Source: Sphacelaria rigidula (taxonomy: Eukaryota > Phaeophyceae > Sphacelariales). Taken from it: 20,041 nucleotides of DNA. The number at the start of each line of letters is the position of its first letter. Within the stretch, counting starts at the first letter, position 1. The stretch lies in contig CAXNAA020000577.1 in assembly GCA_964200075.2 (NCBI GenBank), positions 1 to 20,041 of the forward strand, written 5' to 3'. The notes under the pieces were generated by a model, which saw only the letters and a program-made list of their open reading frames with translations, was not told the origin of the DNA and searched no databases. Position numbers and translations under genes: made by a program. Positions 1 to 8,460 of this stretch are shown here, in pieces.

Positions 1-993
1 AGAGTTTCTCGCACAAGTTTCCGTGTATTTGGAAGTCAACATTTTTCGAAATGCTGGGTGACCGCCGACCGCCGAAATAAACTTGACGTGGACAGAGGGA
101 TACGATGCGCGGTTGTTTCTTCAGTTCCATGGGTCCTTCTTTGTGCTGGGTTAGTGAGCAAGCGATCGTGCTGCGCAGAGCGAACTCTCCACACGTGTAC
201 GGCTCGTTTTACAAGCTGTACACGCGGACACGTATTTCAAGCAGTCACATATTGCCCCACCCGTCCCAAAAGCTCAAGTCTTGGCCGTAGGACTCGGACT
301 CGTTGAGGTAGTCGTGTACTCTTTTCCAACACAATTCCTATGACTCGAGTCAGACTCGTCCTCGTTCCCCGACTTGACTCATTTGACCCGATTATCGAAT
401 ATGCCCCAATACTCGTTGGACATGTGAAACATTGAATAAGGAAGACACCAGCGCGTAATCTTTGCCTGCCAGACCGTCGGCCTTGCGTCCTCGTGAGAAC
501 GCAGCTTTTCGATGGGGGTGGAAAATGGGGAAGATGGAGATTGTGGGGTACACAGTCAACATACTTTGAGATGTGTTGTATCTCTTCAAAAAATCGAAAG
601 CGACCAAGATGTGTTGCTCTCAGAGTGGTATGCGAAGCGTGTAGTGCGCGGGAAGGGCAGGAGATGATGAGTGCGGGGGCGTGGTTGGTGTTTATAATAC
701 TACCGTGTTGACGGTGTCAAAAACGCATGGTACCTTGGCAGCGGCGTAGTTCATGTGGCATTTTCATGGTAAACTCACTCGAACACAAAAGTTGATTTGC
801 AAAGCGATGAACTTGCTCACAAAGGACACAAAGGTACAGCACGCACGCTGGAAGATGACGAATGTGGTTACCCTGTACTCTTGCCGCCGCGCCCCCGGTG
901 GTGTAGCTGATACAACTGAACCGAGTTACAGTGAAAGATTTGCGGGTTCACATTCCCGGCCGAAGTGAGGTCAGTTTTGTTTCTGCGAAGTAC
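1..993. other. No gene recognised; ACTCG/GAGTC-rich patch
   Basis: I could not support a gene here. Open frames are short (under about 75 codons) and none looks like a known family. Minus-strand splice-like motifs occur, for example an acceptor-like CTTCCAG near 850 and a GTGAGT donor-like site near 775. I could not join them in phase to the exon ending at 994. About 284-380 is rich in GACTCG, GAGTC and GTACTC words that recall the tandem repeat near the right end of the window. Confidence 0.4.
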
Positions 994-1142
994 CTGACGT
1001 CCAGCGTTGAGCACGTAAGAACGTGAGTAGCATAAGAATTTTTCTTTTGACGAAGGTCAAACCGGTACGGGAGTGCTGACGCACCCCGCGATAAATGCCA
1101 ATACGTGAGGTGTGCACCGAGGGGGAGAAGACGAGTTGATCC
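994..1142 (-). CDS. Candidate internal exon, unidentified minus-strand gene
   Basis: Read on the minus strand, this stretch follows a strong acceptor (long C/T tract ending in GTCTCCAG) and ends at a donor (GTCAG followed by GTACTT). It gives 49 open codons plus two bases, containing LTYWHLSRG and ALPYRFDLRQ. The intron to the exon at 1253-1384 is 110 bp, starts GTGAGG and has a long pyrimidine run, so it looks genuine. The upstream exon ends in phase 0 and this one opens in phase 0. A second frame is also open, so the reading depends on the join. I do not recognise the protein. The next exon leftwards was not found. Confidence 0.42.
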
Positions 1143-1252
1143 CTGGAGACAACGGAGCAATCACGAGGGAGGGGAAGGGAGGGGTTGGAAAACATGTGAA
1201 GATTAAAATGAGAGACATATCTTCACTGCGCGCTTGGCTTGTGCCTCCTCAC

Positions 1253-1384
1253 CTTTCGCTTTAGAGTGTGGGATGGTGTTGGGCTGGATCGGCCGGGGGA
1301 ATTGCTGATTCTTCTCCGGCCGGTCTCTTTCTCGGAAATCACGATTGTTACCACCAAACCGTCGCACATGACATCACCAATGTT
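1253..1384 (-). CDS. Candidate internal exon, unidentified minus-strand gene
   Basis: Forty-four codons on the minus strand, between an acceptor (TATACACAG) and a strong donor (CGAAAG followed by GTGAGG). Only one frame is open. It begins NIGDVMCDGLVVTIVI, a beta-strand-like segment, and then becomes basic and Ser/Pro-rich (GRRRISNSPGRSSPTP), which looks like a flexible, possibly phosphorylated linker. It starts and ends in phase 0, matching the exon at 2342-2450 before it and the exon at 994-1142 after it. The family is not recognised. Evidence is splice signals, phase and composition only. Confidence 0.45.
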
Positions 1385-2341
1385 CTGTGTATATAACCCG
1401 AACAGAGTGACGATGCGATGGTGGTGCAGCAAGCAGACATTTGTGGGGGAAGCAGGGTAAGGGGCGTCCGGAGCGAATCGTGACCTGTCTGGGATGAACG
1501 TTCTGGTACAACATATACAGCCGGAACCGCATAGATCACGCTCGAGCAAGACGTGATTGACGATACAGTCGGTTCTTTTACATCGTTTGGCCTGAATGCA
1601 TAGTTAACCCAATCCATCTGCGCGCTTCGAAAAAATAAGTCTGGAGATGCGCTACATAAGCTCGAATTCTGATACACTCATGGGCATCCCCATTAGCCTC
1701 CAAGAGCGCCGGTGTGCAGCAAGCACAACTGAAATATGTACCCGGTCGCGTTTCACCAGAAAATACCCAGCAATTCTAAATAGGATAGGCAATGGAGAAC
1801 ACTGCAGCCAACAGGACCCTGAATATCCGTCTCTTGTGAAACTACCATTCAGATATACACACCCGCACATGGACACTGTTCGCCTTGTGCCGGACACCCG
1901 TGGAAGTCCAACTGAGTTTCATACTGGCGGGGTCGTACGAAATTATCCGTTCCTGACAACCGCAAGGGTATCACGTGAGAAAAGAGTGGAGCGCGCGCGG
2001 GGGGGTGGGGGGGGGAAGGGCGCATCTATTTTCTGCTTGCCTTAGTCGTTTGACCATGGACCACGCATCCCTTTCGAGATGGAGCACGCGGGGGGGAAGG
2101 TAAGGCTGCCGATGAGAGATGCATAAATATAGACATACGGCTTCTACTTTTATCGTCTAACTCTACCCGAATTGAGTAATGTATATTTCTACACATATTC
2201 ATGCTGCTTCGTCATCGAACAACGTCGAGGGAGAGGGAGGCATGAAGGTGAATTGACAGGTAGGCGAGAACCGGGGACGACGAGAGACGGAGGAACTGCG
2301 GAACAACGATGAAGACACAAGCAACGAACGAGAAAAATCAC
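1385..2341 (-). other. Putative 957-bp intron of the minus-strand gene
   Basis: Spans from the donor after the exon at 2342 to the acceptor before the exon ending at 1384. It contains a plus-strand open frame (1647-2045) with no recognisable features. It also holds a G-rich patch at 1991-2020: a short GC run, then G7, T and G9. Nothing else in it is recognised. Confidence 0.35.
1991..2020 (+). repeat. GC/poly-G low-complexity tract
   Basis: Alternating GC from 1991, then runs of seven and nine G separated by one T, then AAGGG. It is a simple sequence prone to slippage and could fold as a G-quadruplex. It lies inside the putative intron of the minus-strand gene. Confidence 0.8.
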
Positions 2342-2450
2342 CCTGAGCTTGGTGTCCTTTCCCTCCGAGTTGCGTTTTTTAAGCACCAACCCAGTCCCTT
2401 CCACCAGCGTCGTTCGCATAAAACCCTCCAGGGCATCGTCACTCCAACTC
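2342..2450 (-). CDS. Candidate exon with PH-like segment, unidentified minus-strand gene
   Basis: A minus-strand exon of one base plus 36 codons, after a good acceptor (TTCTACATTTCCAG) and before a donor (CTCAGG followed by GTGATT). It encodes LEGFMRTTLVEGTGLVLKKR and then a short basic loop. The pattern of a hydrophobic strand, Gly, then LVLKK recalls the first strands of a pleckstrin-homology fold, but this is only a resemblance and the rest of such a domain is not evident. Its single leading base completes the two bases left by the exon at 3151-3273, giving Trp. It ends in phase 0, as the next exon needs. The intron to the next exon is 957 bp. Confidence 0.42.
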
Positions 2451-3150
2451 CTGGAAATGTAGAACAACGTTGAAACAAGAACCCAGACGCTCAACAACAA
2501 AGGGTCAGGAGGGACTGATAGCCCTCAATATTTCCCTTCTTTTGTGGTCCATAAAGACGATAACCTGCGGAAATGCCGAGGAACAAGCTTGTTGTGTGAA
2601 CGCGTTTCTTGTCAGCAATGACTGCCGAGTCGACGGACATGATTCCAGAGAGAAAGGGGATAATTCTACGGTAGAGGTACACTTTTTAGTACCAAAAACA
2701 AATCCTCAGGATGCACACTAAAGCATAGATGTTTTGTCATCGAGAGACTCACGAAGTACAGAGCCTCAGAAAAAAATCGTGTACCGCAGAACCAGCCATG
2801 GTATGGCTGCGAGACCTCCAGGTTAACGTCAACTAGCTCATTCTTGGAACATGTAGTGCCGAGTCGAGCACGGCGTTAACTTCGTGTCACAACCGGTTCA
2901 GTTGTCCGTCCTTGGGTTGATACAGTAGCACGGAATTTGGCATCGCGTTGGTTTAGGTACCTCTGCGCCTGATACAAGTGATAACACGATACATTGTGCT
3001 CTTCCTCTCGTTCTCGGGTGTGAGCGTGGCGCGATTCTTCTCGCACGGCCTGCTTCAGTGCGGCAGTTACAACCGTTCGCTACGGATATAATACTACTTC
3101 ACGAGGTATCCTTCCCTGCAATATATCGCCATCTCAACCATGAACCTCAC

Positions 3151-3273
3151 CACTTCTTGCCCTTGGCCTCCACGGCCCTTGACCGAGCAGAGTGTTCGCC
3201 ATATTCCGGGTCCTCGGTCTTCTCCTGGACAAAACGTAAGATGAAGTCCATAGCAAGCGATATGGCTGGTTGA
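3151..3273 (-). CDS. Candidate exon, unidentified minus-strand gene
   Basis: A minus-strand exon of one base, 40 codons and two bases, after an acceptor-like ACTGCAG and before a donor (AAGTG followed by GTGAGG). It contains AISLAMDFILRFVQEKTEDP and then a charged stretch ending EAKGKK, a typical amphipathic-helix pattern. The trailing two bases plus the first base of the next exon give Trp. Three successive joins (this exon, 2342, 1253, 994) are phase-compatible. The left edge is uncertain: the acceptor has a weak pyrimidine tract and the same frame stays open about 50 bases further upstream. The product is unknown. Confidence 0.4.
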
Positions 3274-3299
3274 CTGCAGTTTATGACTGTTGTACCGAA

Positions 3300-3996
3300 A
3301 CCGGCCAACTCGGTATGGGATCTCCAGCACAATCAACGCATCACCGCGATAATGGGGTATACCCCCCGTTACAGGATGAGGACTCAATACGAGGGTAGTG
3401 AGAAGCGTGTTTCCTATTCCGTGATCTGATGGATCAGTTCAGTGGACACGATCGTGATCATCGATCAGAGTCCGCTGCTAACAGCCGATCCGGGTCGGGT
3501 AGAAGGTAGTATTGTTGTCAAGAACCTAAAGAAAAAAAGGGAGTAAACGTGAACCTCCTGGCACGGCCATACTTCCGGCATCAAACCACATACTCCCGAG
3601 GCAAAACACTCTCCCAGACGGGTGCCCAGGGGTAAAGTTGCACCACAAGTAAACATGCAGACACATAAAGCAGGTGGCGCTAAGGGCGAAAAAGGTGCCT
3701 CGACCAATCAGCCGCCTTGAAACTGTTCCAAAATCAAACATACGAATTCCCAACACGATTTGTCCCCAATACCTGCATGCTTCGAATCGTAGAGAGCAAC
3801 TGCCATCAGCTTGGTAATCTCATGGGGAAAACATATTTGAATACGTCTTCTATGGGATCAAAATACACCCAAACCATCATATTTCGGTGACGTGGGGTTT
3901 TGGCGCCGTCGGATTTCCACTGACGATATGCACGACATCCAAAAAGGCTCTTGACGAATTATCTTATACTTCGAAGTATATATATTATAGAAAAGC
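3300..3996. other. No gene recognised
   Basis: No supported gene. A strong minus-strand acceptor-like site (pyrimidine run ending CTTTAG) lies near 3533, but every frame after it closes quickly. Five GATC sites are crowded into 3423-3466, including the perfect palindrome CACGATCGTG at 3447-3456. This is probably spacer or intron. Confidence 0.4.
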
Positions 3997-4206
3997 TCCA
4001 AGGGCAGGTCGAGTAGGGTATACTCAAATTGCGGGTTATTTTGAACGACGTACTTGAGGTACTCAAATTAGGGTACAGTGTCCAGAGTCGTACCCCCCAA
4101 AAAGCTGGAAAGCGATCCCTCGAACCCTACCCCCCTTTTGGGTACTTTAAATACGACTTTCAAAATACCCCGCAATTGAGTATACTCTACTCGATCTGCC
4201 CTTGGA
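3997..4206. mobile_element. MITE-like palindromic element (non-autonomous, ~210 bp)
   Basis: The first and last roughly 65 bases are inverted copies of each other. The left end reads TCCAAGGGCAGGTCGAGTAG; the right end read in reverse is nearly the same, and both continue through TATACTCAA, TTGCGGG and TATTTTGAA. Arm identity by eye is about 85%, with one single-base gap. There is no coding capacity, which fits a miniature inverted-repeat element moved by a transposase encoded elsewhere. No clear target-site duplication is visible. The same terminal sequence recurs at 19192, so this is a genomic repeat family and not a chance hairpin. Confidence 0.8.
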
Positions 4207-4439
4207 AACCTCTGACCACCCTCAAACCAATTCGGTAGGAATTCGCGCTCTGAATGGGAAAATGAAAATGTGTGATTGAAAACGTTTTCAAAGTTCATCC
4301 CCTCTTTACCGGCTTCCGGAGTTCCTGGCGTAATGACCTCGGAATCCGGTACAGAATGCATCAACATAGAGTTATAAAAAAGACACGTCCTGGGGGATTC
4401 CGAGATATTAGTGCAATTTTTTATTGCTGAGCTCGGAAA

Positions 4440-4940
4440 TTTGTGCTGCGCGGTCATTTCCTCGTTTCACGTACCCGAAAAGTCGTTTCTTCACTAGAAT
4501 CAAGTAGTCAGGATTCGTACCTTTCAAGCTCATTTCATCGCACCCAAGGCGTAAATGTTCCCGCCGTTTTTTGGAGCTAGACTGTGAAAATTTGCACACA
4601 TACTCTAGGGATCATTTCAAAACTTTCAGTAGAGTATTTTTCTTTATATATACTTCACCGGTTATCGGGGGCCCCAAAATAGCATGTGAAGGGCATGTGA
4701 CCCCCAAGACTCTGAGGCCCTCGATCATCGTTGAATATTATGCCGATCAAATTTCGTCACGGGCCGTAGTACGTGTGTGTAGGTTTTCAGAGTCTAACTC
4801 CAAAAAGCAGCGTGAGATGTTGTGAATGAATGTATAAGGGGCGATGAGCGTAAACTACCTTGTATACAATATTCTGCGTTCAGTTCATGGTGTCAATGAT
4901 TTAGTGTTTCAGGTGTGTCGTGAAGAGGCATCGACGGGAC
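4440..4940. repeat. Long imperfect foldback (inverted duplication)
   Basis: The clearest core pairs 4568-4604 with 4768-4806: both sides carry TCTARCTCCAAAAA and an AGTAYGTGTG block in opposite orientation. Weaker similarity runs outwards to about 4440 and 4940 and inwards towards about 4640 and 4735. The arms look like related protein-coding remnants: the minus side reads KFSQSSSKKRREHL and the plus side RFSESNSKKQREML. This suggests an inverted duplication of a coding segment, later mutated. The protein is not recognised. Identity fades gradually, so the boundaries are approximate. Confidence 0.6.
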
Positions 4941-5650
4941 TTTATCGTAACCCTCCGGTTAAGCATGTGTATTGTGTGGCTTTTAGCAAACAATATAATG
5001 AGATGGCTTTCTCTGTTCAGTCTCTATTTCGTGAATACAGATTATGAAACTATTTTCACCAGCTGTGGTACAAAGTCTACCGGGAAATGCGTATGCTTTT
5101 GCAAAATTTTCGTTCGGTGATCGACCGGGCACATGAGCACCAACCGAATGCGTACAAATTTCGACGAAAGAAACACCGAAACTCAGCGTTCCCTCGCCAA
5201 TTCCAAGCAGCTGATGATTCGGCATGGGGCACTCTACTCTAGTTGCCATTATAGCGGGACGAGATGTACTACCTTGATATTTTCGACAACTACTACAGAA
5301 TACCACGTCGCTGACTATAGTGTTTATATACCTTTCGTCAAGATCGTCCTAGTTTTCGATGCACGGCATCTATCGATGAATGAGATGTCTCGGGGTTTGG
5401 CCGCTTCTTTTGGCAAAACAAAGATGAATTATGGAAACCTGCCTTTTTGAAGCCTCTACGTCGTTTTCCCCCCTCAAGGAGTGCTAGGCAGATTTTGACA
5501 CCCTGGAATGCCGTGCTGTACTCGCTGAGACGGTTTGAGCATACCTGTGCGTTTTGCCGGAGGTCGCAGTTCTCTTATTTTCCAGTCTTACATTTTTCTT
5601 GGAGACTTCTCGTCTTTTCGGAGAGCGATCAGGTCCAGACGAATCAGATA
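4844..5650 (+). pseudogene. Decayed protein-coding relic, family unknown
   Basis: One plus-strand frame reads through about 800 bases with about eight stops and strongly protein-like stretches between them. Examples are HVYCVAFSKQYNEMAFSVQS, a charged stretch FRRKKHRNSAFPRQF, then MYYLDIFDNYYRI and NKDELWKPAFLKPLRRF. The last stretch falls in the left arm of the foldback at 5403-5859, whose other arm carries a similar peptide. This looks like an old gene or transposase fragment with nonsense mutations. I do not recognise the family, and chance open frames cannot be excluded. Confidence 0.35.
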
Positions 5651-5859
5651 AATTAGCGGCCTCCGAGAAAAATTTAAGGTTGGGAAAAAAATGTTTGCGG
5701 CCTCCGGAACAACGTACAGGTATGCTGGAACCGTCTCAACGAGTACAGCAAGGGGCTCCAGGGTGTCAAAATCTACGTAGCTCTCGTTTAGGGGTGTAAA
5801 ACGACGTAAAAACTCCAAAAAGGCAGTTTCCATAATTATGTTTTGTTTCGCGAAAAGGA
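5403..5859. repeat. Long foldback with protein-like arms
   Basis: Arms are about 5403-5612 and 5653-5859, roughly 80% identical by eye. Both carry, in opposite orientation, GCCTTTTTG, TACGTCGTTTT, GATTTTGACACCCTGGA, a GTTGAGACGGTT-like block and AGCATACCTGT. The right arm on the minus strand is open and reads METAFLEFLRRF, then VDFDTLEPLAVLVETVPAY. The left arm has the same peptide broken by one-base indels and stops. The central loop is about 40 bases. It is an inverted duplication of an unrecognised coding segment. If transcribed it would form a long hairpin RNA. Confidence 0.75.
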
Positions 5860-6630
5860 ATGGTCTCTCAGAGTATCCTCGCTCGAGAACATCGACACTG
5901 GGAACATTCATCCGGAGTGATGTATTCGTTCACCTACACCGATCATGCGCTTGCTAGGTACCTTTATCTCATCATCCGAAACAAACGACCCCTCGAACAC
6001 GCCCTGGTGATCCACAAATCTTCCGGAGTGTGCTCGGGGTTTGCTTACAGTCTACTGGGGATGACGACAAGACAGGCGTGGAGAGGCATCGTGAGGGCGA
6101 CTATTCGAAGCTCCCAAGGTCAGAAAGTGTGGGCACATAAGAGTGGTCAATAGTTTTAACAGATGGAGGGAGCCCGGGGCAAGTGCCTGGAGGTCGTCAG
6201 CTTCCCAAAACATCATCAACAGCTTAATTTTAGCTCTGTAACTAGTGTTTTGACCCATGTTGTAGGGGGGGGGGGGTGTAACTCCGTTGATCCCGCTATC
6301 AGGTTTTCTCATGCGCGCTTGATAGTGTGACTGACATAATAGGGTTCTCGATTTGCTTCGAAGGTACTATTACACCAGTTGTTGTATCGATCATGGGGTG
6401 ATAGAAAACGCTTGTACATGATTCGCTTGACGCGTTGTTGACAGAGCATTTGGCGAGCTGCACAATCTCCAGAGCAGAGGATACTTCATAATCAATGCAA
6501 TCGTGCTTGAACTAAACCCGAGCACCTCTATTATATACCATCTTATACACCCTATGAGCTCATACTGTGTGTCCCCTCAGCTGCAAAAATCCGCCAAGTG
6601 ACAAGGGTTCTGAAGGCGGACACTCGTTCG
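5860..6630. other. Unassigned region left of the retrotransposon, with G12 tract
   Basis: A plus-strand frame from 5860 to 6153 looks moderately protein-like (ARYLYLIIRNKRPLEHALVI) and may continue the relic to its left, but it has no recognisable domain. A run of twelve G lies at 6265-6276. Nothing else is supported up to the LTR. Confidence 0.35.
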
Positions 6631-7030
6631 TTCAATATAGTTTATCTACGAACCGAAGCCAGAAGCATGAGTGGGGAAATTGCGGGGTATTCGATTATGC
6701 TGGCAGGGTTACTGAGGACGTTCCTTGTGATTGGACAAAAGTAAATGGCTCCGAGTTCCTTTTTTCTGGGAAATGTATTGCGGATGTTGCGACGCAGAAG
6801 ATTTTGGATCCTAGGTAGTCGTGACAGGGTAGTGTTCTACGTCCTACCCCCTCACTCGTCTCCCTCACCTCTCTTTACCGAGTTTCCTACGTGCGGGTAG
6901 TAATAATAAAGGCCCACAACACATCGTCATCTTCTTCCCAGCTACTGCAAGCGGGCAGTCATCCATTTGAGCACACAGCAAGGGGCTGTTGTTGCTGCAA
7001 GGTCATCCGATCAACACGATCATTCGAATA
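6631..7030 (+). repeat. 5' LTR
   Basis: This 400-bp stretch aligns with 12041-12438 with about 46 mismatches and one 2-bp gap, roughly 88% identity. About three quarters of the differences are transitions. Blocks with no change include AGTTTCCTAC and GTGCGGGTAGTAATAATAAA, the latter holding the polyadenylation signal. The LTR appears to start TTYAATATAG rather than the usual TG. Similarity ends near TTCGAATA, so the exact 3' edge is uncertain by about 10 bases. Confidence 0.93.
6905..6910 (+). promoter_or_regulatory. AATAAA polyadenylation signal in 5' LTR
   Basis: The hexamer AATAAA lies in a block of 30 bases that is identical between the two LTRs, consistent with the signal that would define the R/U5 side of the LTR. 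Confidence 0.5.
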
Positions 7031-7074
7031 CGTTAACGTTTTATTTTCGTTCGAACTTGGATCGTCGCCCTGAG

Positions 7075-8279
7075 ATGGCGGATCAAGACAGTGCAGTGGA
7101 AGAAGTGAGGGCGCTGCTTGAGGCGCAGACAAGGATCTCGGTAGAAAGGCTGTAACGTGTCGAGGCTGCCCAGGAAAGCAGAGGCGGACGAAGTGAGGGG
7201 TCCGCCAGTGGAGATCAACCATCGTATCTTGATGGTGCTACGGGCGCGGAGCAGATAAAGTCTGGTTCCGGTCGTAGAGGTGAAGTCACCACCGATAACC
7301 TGCTGCCAACTGTCAGTGAGGTTGGGATTGCAGGAGGTGGTACTTTTACACTGAGTCCTAGGGGGAAAAGCAACAATAAAACTGATGTTCCCAAGTTAGG
7401 AGGAAGTGTTGATTTTTCTTTATGGAAAAAAGCGAGTTGAAGATTTCGCTTCGTCCACCGATTGTATGCACGCCTTCAGTACGGCTATTGATGTGCCCGT
7501 AGGTGACCCCTGAGTTAGTTCACAGTTTTTGGTTGACCAAGATTTTAGTGAGACAAGTACAAGAAGAACATGTATTGCTTGGACGTGTGTGACAGAGAGT
7601 ATCACGGGCCGTGAATTATCAAGTAGGGTGTTTGACACAAACTCCCCTGGTGCAGGCTGGCGCTTCTTATATAACTGGTTTCTCCCGAGAACTCTCTCGG
7701 AAAAATCGAAGTGGAAACGCCTTATCAACGAGGTACGGGTGGAGAAAAAGGAAGATCCGATGATGTTTTTCGCGCGCGTGGGTAAGATTGTGGGTGCACT
7801 AGTATCATAGGGGGTACATATGCCTGTAGAAGATGTTAACCTCAACATAGTTGAGGTACTCACAAGTGACTACGAGTACGAACCGCGCGCAATTTTGTAC
7901 AGATACGCACCCCGGCAGAGGTACACGCTATTGTATGGCAGAGATACACGTTATGTCAAGGAATGGTACGAAGAACCGTGACGTCGGACAAGCTCTCGTT
8001 ATGAGCGAGTCCGCCCGCCAAAATCGCAATCAAGATGGCGCCAAGAGTGATGCCAAAGGTGGTGGGGGTATTTCCAGTGGTAGTGCAGCAGATAAGAACG
8101 ACCAGACTAGCAGTACCAAAACCGTAGGGAAGAAGTATGACGGTATGCAAAACAAGTGTCATCGTTGCTTAGAGCCAGGACACCAAGGGTTTGACTGTAT
8201 CGCACACGTTATCCCAGCCCCAAAGAAATCACAGGGTGGCTATCATAGCGTGTTTGTCGATTGGTATGCAACAAAGTAA
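7075..8279 (+). pseudogene. Copia gag (nucleocapsid with CCHC knuckle), broken
   Basis: Starts MADQDSAVEEVRALLEAQ at 7075, 45 bases after the LTR. Gag would coat the RNA in virus-like particles. The reading frame is interrupted by a stop at 7153, a one-base insertion near 7436 (shift), stops at 7511 and 7808, and another shift between about 7850 and 7920. The last third (7851-8279) is open and carries a zinc knuckle C-x2-C-x4-H-x4-C at 8157-8198 (CHRCLEPGHQGFDC), the typical nucleic-acid-binding motif of copia Gag. A Ser/Gly/Asp-rich linker precedes the knuckle. The product cannot be made intact. Confidence 0.85.
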
Positions 8280-8325
8280 GGAGGGTGCGGTGGGAGAGCG
8301 TAATAGCAGTAATGACGGTATTGAA

Positions 8326-8460
8326 GAGTGAATAGCTGATAGTTGAGCAACATTTCATATTACTAAATCGGCTGAATTGCTCCGTGACGTGCACAGCCAT
8401 CAGAGGGCAAAGTTAAGATCGGTAATAATACTCTCATCGACATTGAGTGTTATGGGTCGT
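8326..8460 (+). pseudogene. Copia aspartic protease remnant
   Basis: The active-site region reads IADS, stop, ATFHITKSAELL, where copia proteases have Asp-Ser-Gly-Ala. The Gly codon is now TGA (8344-8346), and another TGA lies just before the Ile (8329). A frame change near 8400 then leads to KIGNNTLIDIECYGSLTGVF, matching the next conserved part of the copia protease region. The catalytic Asp remains but the fold is cut. The protease would release Gag, integrase and RT from the polyprotein. Confidence 0.75.

Noticed and set aside
1647-2045. Plus-strand 132-codon frame
   Set aside because: No motif. The length is within chance expectation, it ends in a poly-Gly stretch from the G-rich tract, and it lies in the putative intron of the minus-strand gene.
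3300-3430. Additional minus-strand exon just upstream of the exon at 3151
   Set aside because: The frame is protein-like (HYRGDALIVLEIPYRVGRF) and the phase would fit, but the implied intron would be only 22 bases, too short to splice.
4068-4457. Minus-strand 129-codon frame
   Set aside because: It runs through most of the palindromic MITE and out of it, so it is a by-product of the repeat rather than a gene.
6567-6818. Plus-strand frame crossing the 5' LTR start
   Set aside because: It spans the junction between flank and LTR and has no relation to copia proteins.
7041-7062. Retrotransposon primer-binding site around TTCGTTCGAACTTGGATC
   Set aside because: It recalls the tRNA T-arm word TTCGAAC, but there is no TGG-led match to a tRNA 3' end or a clear initiator-Met fragment next to the LTR.
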